Source of the DNA: Aspidapion aeneum
Lineage: Eukaryota; Arthropoda; Insecta; Coleoptera; Brentidae
Assembly (NCBI GenBank): GCA_963576565.1
Contig: OY755039.1
Coordinates: forward strand, 131,023,140 to 131,087,139
Direction: 5' to 3'
DNA length: 64,000 nucleotides
The position numbers and the translations under genes were made by a program. Within the stretch, counting starts at the first letter, position 1. Each line of letters starts with the position of its first letter. Shown in pieces: positions 1 to 9,570 of this stretch. A model generated the notes under the pieces. The model did no database searches. It saw only the letters and a list, made by a program, of their open reading frames with translations, and had not been told where the DNA came from.

Positions 1-12
1 GATAAAGAAGAC

Positions 13-732
13 ATGGAGTATATGATGAGAAAGTTAATGGAAGAATACCAAAAGTGGGGATTAACAGTGAACATGGACAAGACACAGTACTTATGTATTG
101 GAAACGAATCCAATGAGTTAGAACTAGACAATGGACAAGTAATATCTCCATACAATGAGTATGTATACTTGGGTTTCACATTTGATAAGACAGGAACAGA
201 CTGTAAAGAACTGGAAAAAAGAATAGTAAAAGCAAAACAGGTTATTGGATGTCTTAACAGTATTTTATGGAGCAGAGAGATAAAAAAGAATGTTAGATTT
301 AACATATATGAAACAATGGTGAAAAGCACGCTGTTGTATGGAATAGAGACTTGTCGCGTAACAGAAAAATACAAAACAAAAATGGAATGTGTCGAAATGG
401 ATGCAATAAGAAGATCAATGAGAATATCTAGAACAGATCACATAAGAAATGAGATGATAAAAGAAAGAATGGGAATCGAAGGAAGCATAACGGATGACAT
501 CACTAAAAGACAACTGATATGGTACGGCCATGTACAACGGATGAACGACGAAAGATTACCAAAGCAGGTCCTGGAATGGCAACCAATAGGGCGCAGAAAA
601 AAAGGGCGTCCTAAACTAGAATGGCAACAGTCAATCCAAAGATCAATGAGTCAAAAAAATCGGACAGAAGATGATTGTCAAGATCGAAGGAGGTGGAGAA
701 TAGGCGTCGGACAACGTAGAAAAACGTTCTAA
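13..732 (+). pseudogene. LINE reverse transcriptase C-terminal fragment (RTE-like)
   Basis: The 239-residue reading frame is open at the window edge and holds only the part of a non-LTR reverse transcriptase after the catalytic palm: a YLGF block (about residues 52-55), a LLYGIET thumb-type motif (about 107-113), and the C-terminal block with WYGHVQRM, RLPK, GRRKKGRP and GVGQRRKTF. That C-terminal signature is typical of RTE-like endonuclease-reverse transcriptases that are very common in insects (family knowledge). The YxDD catalytic motif would lie to the left of the window. The frame stops at 730-732 and an A/T-rich tail follows, which fits the 3' end of the element. Being cut by the window edge, its 5' state is unknown. 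The clade call is tentative. Confidence 0.8.
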
Positions 733-744
733 ACCGACTAAATA

Positions 745-1612
745 ATAAAATACCTTCGGTACTGTACACAACTAAGGCAAATTGGAAAAATCTGGATAAA
801 ATGCAATTTAAAGCATTAAGAATTATACCAGGCGCTATGAGAAGTTCTCCTACTAATAGTCTATTAGCAGTGAATGCTGAATTGCCCTTACGTTATAGGC
901 GATTACTGTTATCTATAAAGTATGTTTCTAAACAGTTACAAATCTATAACAATAATACAGGTTTAGTGCTTATAAACTTTTATGAATTATATGCCGGTAG
1001 ATCAACTTATTGGAATAATACCTCCTCCAGCAATAGTGGAGAGTTTTGAAATAGTAACTAATGACATCAATTATATGCAAACATTCCAAAAATTGCCTAT
1101 ATACACATATAATTATGATACAATATTTGAAGAACTGAAGTTTATTGACACAAAAATTAAGAAAACAGCTTCATCGGCACCTAGGGAATTCTACAATTTT
1201 ATTAAAGATTACACGGATTATGTTCAATTTTTTATGGATGCGTCGGTTGAAAAAAATCCACCTTCTTGCGGAATAGGAATATTTAGTAATTATAATAACA
1301 TTAAAATTACTAGAAAATTAAATAATAACACAAATATTTGTTCGGCGGAAATAATGGCTATACATCAAGCGTTATTGCAAGTTAAGAAAATAAATAATAA
1401 AGATAAATTCATAATTCTCTTAGACTCTAAAAGCGATCTTCAAAAAATACAAAAATTTGGACAAGACATACACACGAATATTGTCTGTTTGGAAATTAAA
1501 AAGATTATTGTCCAATTAAAAAATGAAGGAAAAGTGATAGAACTTGCTTGGATTCCCATTGCAGTATAGAGGGTAATGAGGAGGCGGATCATTTAGCTAA
1601 TGACGGAATAAC
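745..1612 (+). pseudogene. I/Jockey-group LINE 3' fragment with RNase H domain, frameshifted
   Basis: This fragment begins just after the preceding LINE ends. Residues read from about 755 (KANWKNLDKMQFKALRII) and 840-890 (RSSPTNSLLAVNAELPLRYR) are the thumb region of I/Jockey-superfamily reverse transcriptases. A second frame (982-1569) gives an RNase H domain: FFMDASVEKNPPSCGIGIF (first catalytic Asp), SAEIMAIHQAL (catalytic Glu), LLDSKSDL (second Asp). At about 1558 the frame breaks; the last RNase H block, HCSIEGNEEADHLAND, continues in another frame. At least two frameshifts (about 990-1040 and 1558) make it a dead copy. RNase H places it in the I group rather than in the RTE-like family of its neighbour, so the two are separate insertions. 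Confidence 0.75.
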
Positions 1613-1613
1613 T

Positions 1614-1776
1614 TCTATTCACATAATTAATAACTCAATACAATATAGTGAGTGATCTTTTTCTCTATTCACATAATTAATAACTCAATACAATATAGTG
1701 ATCTTTTTCCTCACTATAAAAATCATTCACATAATTAATAACTCAATACAATATAGTGAGTGATCTTTTTCTCTAT
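1614..1776 (+). repeat. Three tandem copies of a ~50-60 bp AT-rich unit
   Basis: The phrase ATTCACATAATTAATAACTC followed by AATACAATATAGTG recurs at 1617, 1667 and 1726. The first and third copies end AGTGATCTTTTTCTC; the second has a short variant with a TCACTATA extension. The array directly follows the RNase H fragment and may be its 3' UTR repeat, since several I-group LINEs end in short tandem repeats; that link is inference. Confidence 0.8.
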
Positions 1777-1785
1777 TTCTATCTT

Positions 1786-2142
1786 CCAACTAGAAAAAAT
1801 GCATTTTTGGATAAAACACTATGATTAATACACACAAATTATACCATATTCATATTCCCTGAATAATTCTGCATAATTTGGACCCCTCGCGTGTACCTCT
1901 GTGTCACTTCCCCACCGGGAGGCATTAAAAATGTCACCTTTTATTGAACAATTAATTACTCCTCATGGGTAACTAAACCTGATTCTATTATTTATTTGGC
2001 CTATTAAGAGAAGCCTAAAAAATGCAAATCCTCTTGGCTTTTTGTTTGAGTGTGTATTTTTTCGGAAGAGGAAATTTTTAAAAAATATAAAAACTTAAAT
2101 TTCTTTAAAAATTTAGATACAAACATATGGATATTTTTACTT
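1786..2142 (+). repeat. Left terminal inverted repeat of the Tc1/mariner-type element
   Basis: It matches the reverse complement of 3920-4250 from CCAACT at the outer edge to ATTTTTACTT at the inner edge, with scattered substitutions and a few indels. Similarity stops sharply after ACTT on both sides. Confidence 0.85.
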
Positions 2143-2371
2143 AAAGTGGTTGAACGCTATTAATTTAAAATAATATTGAAATTCGTAGTTCAATATTTGA
2201 CTTAGTTTTCAAGATATTTATAAAAACGTTTTGTGTGTGTATTATGTGGTGACACGGGACCTTATTTTACATTATTTTAATATCACACTTGTTATAATTT
2301 AAAGAATGGTTGAAAGGTTGTCAGTGCCAAAGTTTTGTTTTTTTCTTAACGTTATTTTGTACTTTTTAAAA

Positions 2372-3430
2372 ATGCCATACACAAATGCGGAGGCGATGGA
2401 TATGTTGGCTGTGTACCATGAGTGCTACCAAAATGCAGCACTTGCGGCGAGATGGTATGCTTTAAGATACCCTGCTAGATATCATCCAGCAAGAAGAGTT
2501 ATTCAAAGGCTAGTGCGCCGTCTTGACCTCCATGGTCAAATCCAACCCATACGACACCCACGCAGAAGACGTCGAGCTCGAAACGAAGAAAATACCATAA
2601 ACGTGTTTGGGTATTTCATTGCAAATCCTAGACTAAGCACCAGGAGAGTTTCCATAGATCTTGGAATCACCCGAAGCACGATTTTGAGAATACTAAAAGA
2701 GCAGAATTTCCATCCTTATAAAATTAAATTAGTACAGGAGCTGAAAGAAAATGATTATGATAAACGGCTTGACCACTGCAACTGGTGTCTCGGCATGTTG
2801 GAAGACAATCCAGATTTTCTTAAGGAAGTACTGTGGTCTGCATCCATTCATAAAAACGGTGAAGTAAATACTCACAACATGAGATACTGGTCCCAGGAAA
2901 ATCCACATTTGATTAGAGAAGACCATACTCAACACCAGTGGAAAGTTAATGTCTGGTGTGGCATATTTGCGGGTAAAATATTAGGACCAGTCTTCCTTCC
3001 CAATACACTAAACGGAGACAGTTATTTAGAACTTCTGCGAGAATACCTGCCTACCCTGTTTGATGATATTTTATTAGCAAACCGACAAGCAATGTGGTAT
3101 CAGCACGATGGTTGTCCAGCTCATTACACCAGAGAAGTAAGACAGGAGATGGATAGACAGTTCCCAAATAGGTGGATTGGGCGAGGAAGTGTGTTTCCGT
3201 GGCCAGCACGTTCACCATATCTGACTTGCTTGGATTTTTATCTGTGGGGCCGTATTAAAGATATTGTGTATCAAATGCCACCAACAACTAGAGAGGATAT
3301 GATGCTAAGAATAAGAGATGCTATTCTTAGTTTGTCAGTTGCCGAAATTGAGGCAGCTGTTGCCACTACGGTCTTAAGAATGCGCCTTTGCATTGAAAAT
3401 GACGGCAAGCATTTTGAACAATTATTGTAA
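2372..3430 (+). CDS. Tc1/mariner-superfamily transposase, full length but catalytically broken
   Basis: The frame is open from 2306, but the Met at 2372 (MPYTNAEAMDMLAVYHEC) is the likelier start because it begins the N-terminal helix-turn-helix usual in this insect family; it gives 352 residues. Next come a basic linker (RHPRRRRRAR), a second helix-turn-helix (RRVSIDLGITRSTILRILKE) and the DDE/D core. In relatives the core reads W(S/T)DEASF, then QxDGxPAH, then RSPDLTPLDF. Here the first block is VLWSASIHKNG, lacking the DE pair and with it the first catalytic Asp. The second block, YQHDGCPAH, is intact. The third is RSPYLTCLDFYLWG, with the catalytic Asp replaced by Tyr. No stop or frameshift is present. 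Expression or any retained role is unknown. Confidence 0.85.
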   Translation: MPYTNAEAMDMLAVYHECYQNAALAARWYALRYPARYHPARRVIQRLVRRLDLHGQIQPIRHPRRRRRARNEENTINVFGYFIANPRLSTRRVSIDLGITRSTILRILKEQNFHPYKIKLVQELKENDYDKRLDHCNWCLGMLEDNPDFLKEVLWSASIHKNGEVNTHNMRYWSQENPHLIREDHTQHQWKVNVWCGIFAGKILGPVFLPNTLNGDSYLELLREYLPTLFDDILLANRQAMWYQHDGCPAHYTREVRQEMDRQFPNRWIGRGSVFPWPARSPYLTCLDFYLWGRIKDIVYQMPPTTREDMMLRIRDAILSLSVAEIEAAVATTVLRMRLCIENDGKHFEQLL

Positions 3431-3919
3431 GACATCGATGGACTTTCAAAACGTGTATTTTTTTGTAGTTTTTTAGCTTAGACCTATGTATGTTTTAAAA
3501 GTTTTTTTTCTGTTAAATTGTTATCTGATTAGTTTTTAGTTTCAGTTTTTTATAATGGGTGTTAGGTATTTCAGTAGATATTGTAAATAGCAGATCATTC
3601 TTTGAAATAAATAACCTACATAAAAATTTTTAAATGTTTTTATTATCACAAATCTCAACGAATCCAGAAAAAGGATACTGACATAGATCATTTTGTACCA
3701 AAGTTATAGCTTTTTGGTTTAGCCTAGTTATAAAATTAGAGCCCTTATAAGACAAATGAGGTGGCCACCCATAAAAATACAGAGGAGTAAAACTAAAATG
3801 CAATCAAGCATAGTAAGGTCACGTTTAGAAAACTTATTTCTTAAATATCTTTCAAACTAAGTTAAAACTTAAAATGCGGGTTTCAGCAACTTAATAAATA
3901 AATATTACTTAATAAACCC

Positions 3920-4250
3920 AAGTAAAAATATTTATATGTTTGTATCTAAATTTTTAAAGAAATTTAAATTTCCTCTTTTGAAAAAATACAAACTCAAACG
4001 AAAAGCCAAGAAGATTTGCATTTTTTAGGCTTCTCTTAATAAGCCAAATAAATAATAAGATCAGGTTTAGTTACTCATTATGAGTAATTAATTTTTTAAT
4101 AAACAGTGATATTTTTATTGTGGGGAAGTGACACAGAGGTACAGGCGAGCGGTCCAAATTATGCAAAATTGTTCAGGGAATATGAATATGGTATAATTTG
4201 TGTGTGTTAATCATAGTGTTTTATCCAAAAATGCAATTTTTCCAGTTGGA
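3920..4250 (-). repeat. Right terminal inverted repeat of the Tc1/mariner-type element
   Basis: This is the inverted partner of 1786-2142, and its outer edge reads TTTTTCCAGTTGG. Between the transposase stop (3430) and this arm are about 490 bases of AT-rich 3' sequence with no other gene. Confidence 0.85.
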
Positions 4251-5175
4251 CGATGTGATTACTGCCCCCTAGCGGGGAGCTACAGAAACAAAAACATTTT
4301 AGGTGAACGCGCAAGACACGATTTTATACTAACAATCAATTTTTTTCTCAAAGTCATAGTGATAGTAGTTTCGGAGATAAATCTGGTGGTCAGCCTTATT
4401 GGACCACCCTGTATAAGGTATAATTATACACTCAAGGATCTGGTGATTGACAGTTTTTTGCTCAGCATGCCTGTCAAAACCCATCAAAATTTCGCAATGT
4501 CAAAGATACATTAAAAGTCACATTTTATGAAGTCATTTTGGTATTGAAGTGCTTGACACTTGAATAGATACTCTAATAATAATATAATCTAACAAATTGT
4601 GTCAAAACATTTTTGGTCTCTTGTAAATTGTGTCTTTATATTGTCAAAAACCTACAACAGTCAAATGCAATGTTTTAACAAATTATGTCAAGAGTACATT
4701 TCAATGTATTTTGCCAATTGCCAATGTTTACAAATGTACCAAATTTTATGGCTCTGCATTAAGTTTACTAAGCTCACACTGGTTATGTACAATGTAATCA
4801 TTTCTACCTGCACACACATCTGCAGCACTTATTTTTAAACTTTAAAAATTTTAAATTTTTCAATAAAATAAGATTGCCTAAGAATTGTTTTTTTAACATC
4901 AAAAATTACCCAAGTGTTTTTATGTCCCTCATTTTCTTAAATTTTTTGACCCTTTTTTAAAATGTTTTTCTATTCTGCCTACAATTTCTTTAACTATGTC
5001 AGGTAATACAAAAGAATTCACAAAATGTCTATTAGTTTTTGAAATATTAAGCCTAAACATAAATTGTCTTAGTAACTTTAACACACATTTTAAATCTTTG
5101 AATGAAAAGTAACTGCAGAGGGCACCACATAGCGGTTGCCTACAAAATTGGCTGCCAGCAGCAGGTAGACCCATG
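4251..5175. other. Hook intron 2 stretch without recognisable gene
   Basis: The region is AT-rich. A CCACCCTGTATAAGG motif near 4405 resembles the conserved ends of common insect repeats. Open frames such as 4929-5204 (minus) show no recognisable domain. Nothing else can be supported. Confidence 0.5.
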
Positions 5176-5183
5176 AGATTGCC

Positions 5184-5617
5184 CGAGGGGTGAACAGCTC
5201 TCACAATCGGTGTACAGATTTCTCACAATCTTTACACAATCCCTCCCAATCACTCACAATCTTACCACAATCTTTACACAATCCATCCCAATCACTCACA
5301 ATCTTTTACAATCCTTCATCCCACAATCCTTCACAATGTTTACACAGTCTGTCCCAATCTTACAATCTTACCACAACCCCTCACAATCTTACCACAGTCC
5401 TTCACAATCCCTCGCAAAGGAAACTATAGACATGATGACCTTTTTTTTTTTTGGTTGGTTGCAAGAAGTTTTGATGGGCTGTCTCCTCCGCTCCTTCAGA
5501 CATGCGACACCACTGCACAGTCCTCCACAATCCCTCACAATCTTTACATAATCTTAGCAAAACATTGTGTATTATCACAATCGGTGTACACATTTTGGGT
5601 TAGCTGTTCACCCCTCG
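5184..5617. mobile_element. hAT-like non-autonomous element (MITE) with 8-bp target duplication
   Basis: A perfect 16-bp inverted repeat CGAGGGGTGAACAGCT (5184-5199) and its reverse complement (5602-5617) are flanked by an exact 8-bp direct repeat AGATTGCC (5176-5183 and 5618-5625). An 8-bp duplication is characteristic of hAT and P superfamilies (family knowledge). The interior has no gene: it is largely irregular tandem repeats of CACAATC and CACAATCTTT, plus a poly-T run near 5443. The phrase TCACAATCGGTGTACA occurs just inside both ends as a direct repeat (5200 and 5574). It sits in Hook intron 2. Confidence 0.85.
5200..5430 (+). repeat. CACAATC heptamer-rich tandem repeat
   Basis: The sequence is more than 20 irregular copies of (T)CACAATC with spacers of TTTACA, CCTCC or CTTAC. 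It forms the body of the hAT-like MITE and explains the long spurious open frames translating to SQSLTI-like repeats. Confidence 0.85.
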
Positions 5618-5625
5618 AGATTGCC

Positions 5626-5716
5626 TTTTCTGACATTACATTTTGTTAAAGAAATGTACATTTTGTACTTCTGTAATGTTTGTTGGCAATAAAAGATATT
5701 CTATTCTATCCCATTG
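5626..5716 (+). mobile_element. Short LINE 3'-end remnant
   Basis: The sequence AATGTTTGTTGGCAATAAAA followed by GATATTCTATTCTATCC resembles the 3' tails of CR1-like insect LINEs, which end in a short repeated pentamer after an AATAAA-like signal. A matching tail occurs in the other orientation at about 50026-50100. Only about 90 bp is present. The call rests on tail structure alone. Confidence 0.4.
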
Positions 5717-5754
5717 CAATAACCCTAATACTAAAAAGTTTTTTTTATTTTTAC

Positions 5755-5964
5755 CTGTAACTTCCTCCAACTGCTGAATTGCTTGCATAATGTTCTGCTG
5801 AACTGACTCCTCCATTTCCATTATGAGCTCAATGTAGTCTTGCTTTCTGTCACAGTAAATAGCACATCCCAGAATGAGACGCAAAAGTTTTGCCAGCTGT
5901 ATTGAATCATTGTTCTCACCAATTTTGTTGACATCTGGTTTACCCACTTCTAAAATTTGTTGAC
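5755..5964 (-). CDS. Hook: Hook, coding exon 2
   Basis: This exon completes the N-terminal Hook domain, the globular calponin-homology-like domain by which Hook proteins bind dynein light intermediate chain as cargo adaptors for microtubule transport and endosome traffic (family knowledge). It is bounded by TTTGCAG acceptor and GTAAAAAT donor. The phase joins exon 1 to give DTLG-QQILEVGKPDVN. The product continues LAKLLRLILGCAIYC, then RKQDYIELIMEMEESVQ and MQAIQQLEEVTG, blocks well conserved across animal Hook1/2/3 and Drosophila hook. It ends in phase 1. The intron between the two exons is only 105 bp; the next intron exceeds 5.7 kb and runs off the window. Confidence 0.93.
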
Positions 5965-6069
5965 CTGCAAAAACATATAATCATTTTAGAAATAAGTATC
6001 TTGAAATATCACTTTCTTCTGAAACTACCTACTTATTCTTTTAAAAAGCTTTCAGCCATCCATACATAC

Positions 6070-6322
6070 CCAAGGTATCTTGATAATATTCTACCACTGT
6101 TTCAACAATTTTCTTTAAATTGCTAACTCGTAATCTCCAGTTGGAACCAGCATCCCTCTTAATTTTTGGCTCTAGTTTACTGAAATGCTCAGGAACAATT
6201 TGTAACAAGGCTTCCAACATTGCCACACCATCACAAATCTCCATGATATTCCTGGAACGGTTAGGAGAGATCTTTTGAAGCCATTTAATCAAGCTTTTGC
6301 ACATTTCATCTGTGGGGTCCAT
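6070..6322 (-). CDS. Hook: Hook, coding exon 1 with start codon
   Basis: The Met at 6322 opens MDPTDEMCKSLIKWLQKI, followed by MEICDGVAMLEALLQIVP and NWRLRVSNLKKIVETVVEYY, the opening helices of the Hook N-terminal domain. The exon ends TTGG|GTATGT (donor at 6069-6068) and splices in phase to 5964. Together the two exons code for 154 residues of a protein usually near 680-720 residues; the coiled coil and cargo-binding C-terminus are outside the window to the left. An in-frame AG just upstream of the ATG (CTAG|CAAAT) could be a 5' UTR splice acceptor, which I cannot confirm. Both exons look intact and under purifying selection, unlike everything around them. Confidence 0.93.
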
Positions 6323-7057
6323 ATTTGCTAGATTTCAAATACCTATATCAGACACTAATGAGGTTTATTTAGTTTATAAATATTTAAAATCCAATTTTTA
6401 ATTGCTTACTGTTCACCTACTTATACTAAAAAATATTGCACAAAATCTAATTAGATTTAGAACAATAATTGTTCTTAAATTTATATTTATTCTTTATTAT
6501 TTTGGTTTTTATTTTTGACGTTTTGTTGGCTGATTTGGAACAAGAAAAAACAATAAAAATAACCTCACTTTCTGAGCTGTTTGAGGCTTATGGTAAAATC
6601 CCTTTGGTGTTCTGTGTGGTAAAAGAAAGACGAACGCTACGGATCAGTGCACTAAAATAGCTTAATTTGGGGTCGTTCACAAATTAGGCATGAAAGTAAA
6701 GAATTAGCGTTCGACAGTCTTGTAATTCATAGAACAGGCTTATTAATTTGAGGGGGCTGTGTTTTATCTTAAAGAGAATGCTAATACCAATAAATATGGT
6801 ATCCCTAACTCAAAACATGAAAAATTTGAGATTGCCACCTTTGATTCTACACCCCTCAACTATCCGTTATATCTTATATCGAAACCCTGTTTTTTTACGT
6901 GCCTAGCTCCGGGCCTGTTCTTGGTTTCCTAGGTAACGTTTTTCTTTTGTTTAATAATATTCTGGAATGTTGCTGTCAGTGACGGTGACGCGCTTTCTAG
7001 CGGATTTTCAATTGCAACAGGAAATGTGAAATTTTTTTACATGTTTTTTTGATATCC
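6323..7057. promoter_or_regulatory. Hook 5' flank, no gene seen
   Basis: About 730 bp of AT-rich DNA separates the Hook start from the first large mobile element. The Hook promoter or 5' UTR should lie here or further right. No clear TATA or initiator can be asserted. The small open frame at 6469-6660 begins with a hydrophobic stretch but has no recognisable family. Confidence 0.35.
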
Positions 7058-7215
7058 GTGAAACTAGCTCCATGGAGCCAGCTCCACAAAATTACAGTGG
7101 ACCAGATAAACGGTACTGGAACAATAAAAATATTAAGAACTCGTTTATTTTTTGTAATTTTGACTTGTAACTTGAACCACTTGTAAAGAAACCACCCTTC
7201 TATCGGCACTATATA

Positions 7216-9570
7216 TTATCATTTTGTTACAAACGTCAGTGGCGGAGGTAGGAATTTAATTTTATTAAAGTGAATTTGTAGCTAGGGCCGTACTTACGTC
7301 ATTTTGACAGATTTTGCCTAAATACTTGCACATATTAAGGGATCACCCCTCTATCGCCGCTATATTTCAGAATTTTGTTACAAACGCCAGTGGCGGAGTT
7401 ATGAATTTTTAAATTTTTATTGAAGTAAATTTGGAGCTGGGTCCCTAATTACGTCATTTTGACAGATTTTGCCGAATAACTTGCACACATTATAAAGGGA
7501 TCACCCCTCTATCGCTGCTATATTTCACTATTTTGTTACAAACGTCAGTGGTGGAGATAGGAATTTTTAAATTTTATTGAGGTAAATTTGGAGCTGGGTC
7601 CCTAATTACGTCATTTTGACAGATTTTGCCTAAAAACTCGCACACATTATAAAGGGATCGCCCTTCCATAGCTTTTATATTTCACTATTTTGTTACAAAC
7701 GTCAGTGGCGGAGATAGGAATTTTTAAATTTTATTAAAGTTAATTTGGAGCTGGGTTTCTAATTACGTCATTTTGATAGTTTTTGCCTAAATACTTGCAC
7801 ATATTATAAAGGCATCACCCCTCTATCGCTGATATATTTCAGAATTTTGTTACAAACGTCAGTGGCGGAGTTATGAATTTTTAAATTTTTATTGAAGTGA
7901 ATTTGGAGCTAGGTCCCTAATTACGTCATTTCGACAGTTTTTGCCTAAATACTTGCACATATTATAAAGGGATCACCCCTCTATTGCTGCCATATTTCAT
8001 TATTTTGTTACAAACGTCAGTGGCGGAGTTATCAGTTTTTAAATTTTTATTGAAGTGAATTTGGAGCTAGGTCCCTAATTACGTCATTTCGACAGATTTT
8101 GCCTAAATACTTGCACATGTTATAAAGGGATCACCCCTTTATCGCTGCTATATTTCAGAATTTTGTTACAAACGTCAGTGGCGGAGTTTTGAATTTTTAA
8201 ATTTTTATTGAAGTGAATTTGGAACTGGGTCCCTAATTACGTCATTTCGACAGATTTTGCCTAAATACTTGCACATATTATAAAGGGATCACCCCTCTAT
8301 CGCTGATATATATCAGAATTTTGTTACAAACGTCAGTGGCGGAGTTATGATTTTTTAAATTTTTATTGAAGTGAATTTGGAGCTGGGTCCCTAATTACGT
8401 CATTTCGACAGATTTTGCCTAAATACTTGCACATGTTATAAAGGGATCACCCCTCTATCGCTGATATATATCAGAATTTTGTTACAAACGTCGGTGGCGG
8501 AGTTATGAATTTTTAAATTTTTATTGAAGTGAATTTGGAACTGGGTCCCTAATTACGTCATTTCGACAGATTTTGCCTAAATACTTGCACATGTTATAAA
8601 GGGATCACCCCTCTATCGCTGATATATATCAGAATTTTGTTACAAACGTCAGTGGCGGAGTTATGATTTTTTAAATTTTTATTGAAGTGAATTTGGAGCT
8701 AGGTCCCTAATTACGTCATTTCGACAGATTTTGTATAAATACTTGCACATACTATAAAGGGATCACCCCTCTATCGCCGCTATATTTCAGAATTTTGTTA
8801 CAAATGTCAGTGGCGGAGGTAGGATTTTTTAAATTTTATTGAAGTTAATTTGGAGCTGGGTTTCTAATTACGTCATTTTGACAGATTTTGCGTTAAAACT
8901 TGCACACGTTGTAAAGGGATCACCCCTCTACCGTTGCTGTATTTTACCATTTTGTTACAAACGTCAGTGGCGGAGTTATGAATTTTTAAATTTTTATTGA
9001 GGTAAATTTGGAGCTGGGTCCTTAATTACGTCATTTCGACAGATTTTGCCTAAATACTTGCACATGTTATAAAGGGATCACCCCTCCATAGCTTTTATAT
9101 TTCAGTATTTTGTAACAAACGTCAGTGGCGGAGATAGGAATTTTTAAATTTTTATTGAAGTGAATTTGGAGCTAGGTCTCTAATTACGTCATTTTGTCAC
9201 TTTTTGCCGAATAACTTGCACATATTATAAAGGGATCACCCCTCTATCGCTGCCATATTTCATTATTTTGTTACAAAGGTCAGTGGCGGAGTTATCAATT
9301 TTTAAATTTTTATTGAAGTGAATTTGGAGCTAGGTCCCTAATTACGTCATTTCGACAGATTTTGCCTAAGAGCTCACACACATTATAAAGGGATCACCCC
9401 TCTATCGCTGCTATATTTTAGAATTTTGTTACAAACGTCAGCGGCGGAGTTATGAATTTTTAAATTTTTATTGAAGTGAATTTGGAGCTAGGTCCCTAAT
9501 TAAGTCATTTCGACAGATTTTGCCTAAGAGCTCACACACATTATAAAGGGATCACCCCTCTATCGCTCCA
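7216..9570 (+). repeat. ~157-bp satellite array, forward, about 15 copies
   Basis: The unit contains TTACAAACGTCAGTGGCGGA, GGAGCTGGGTCCCTAATTAC, GTCATTTCGACAGATTTTGC and AAAGGGATCACCCCTCTATC. The CAGTGGCGG anchor recurs about every 157 bp from 7230 to 9433. Copies differ by roughly 5-10 percent by eye; the last copy ends abruptly at CTCTATCGCT (9566). No coding potential. Confidence 0.95.

Larger units (their letters stand above)
1786..4250 (+). mobile_element. Tc1/mariner-type element with ~350-bp inverted termini
   Basis: The left terminus (1786-2142) and right terminus (3920-4250) are inverted copies: both open with CCAACT(A/G)GAAAAA(A/T)TGCA and share TTTTTGGATAAAACACTATG, a long middle part, and ATACAAACATAT near the inner edge. 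They frame one IS630-Tc1-mariner superfamily reading frame in the same orientation. Termini of this length are far longer than the 20-30 bp of classical mariners. I could not settle the target duplication; no clear TA pair is visible at the outermost matched bases. Small indels give slightly different arm lengths (357 and 331 bp). Confidence 0.85.

Noticed and set aside
4929..5204. 91-codon minus-strand frame in Hook intron 2, considered as Hook exon 3
   Set aside because: It shows no Hook similarity, and its beginning lies in the hAT-like MITE.
5190..5551. Overlapping 79- and 113-codon frames rich in SQSLTI
   Set aside because: They come from the CACAATC tandem repeat inside the hAT-like MITE.
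7216..9570. Regular repeats with spacers, superficially like a CRISPR array
   Set aside because: The whole 157-bp unit is repeated with no short constant repeat and variable spacer; the context is eukaryotic. It is a satellite.
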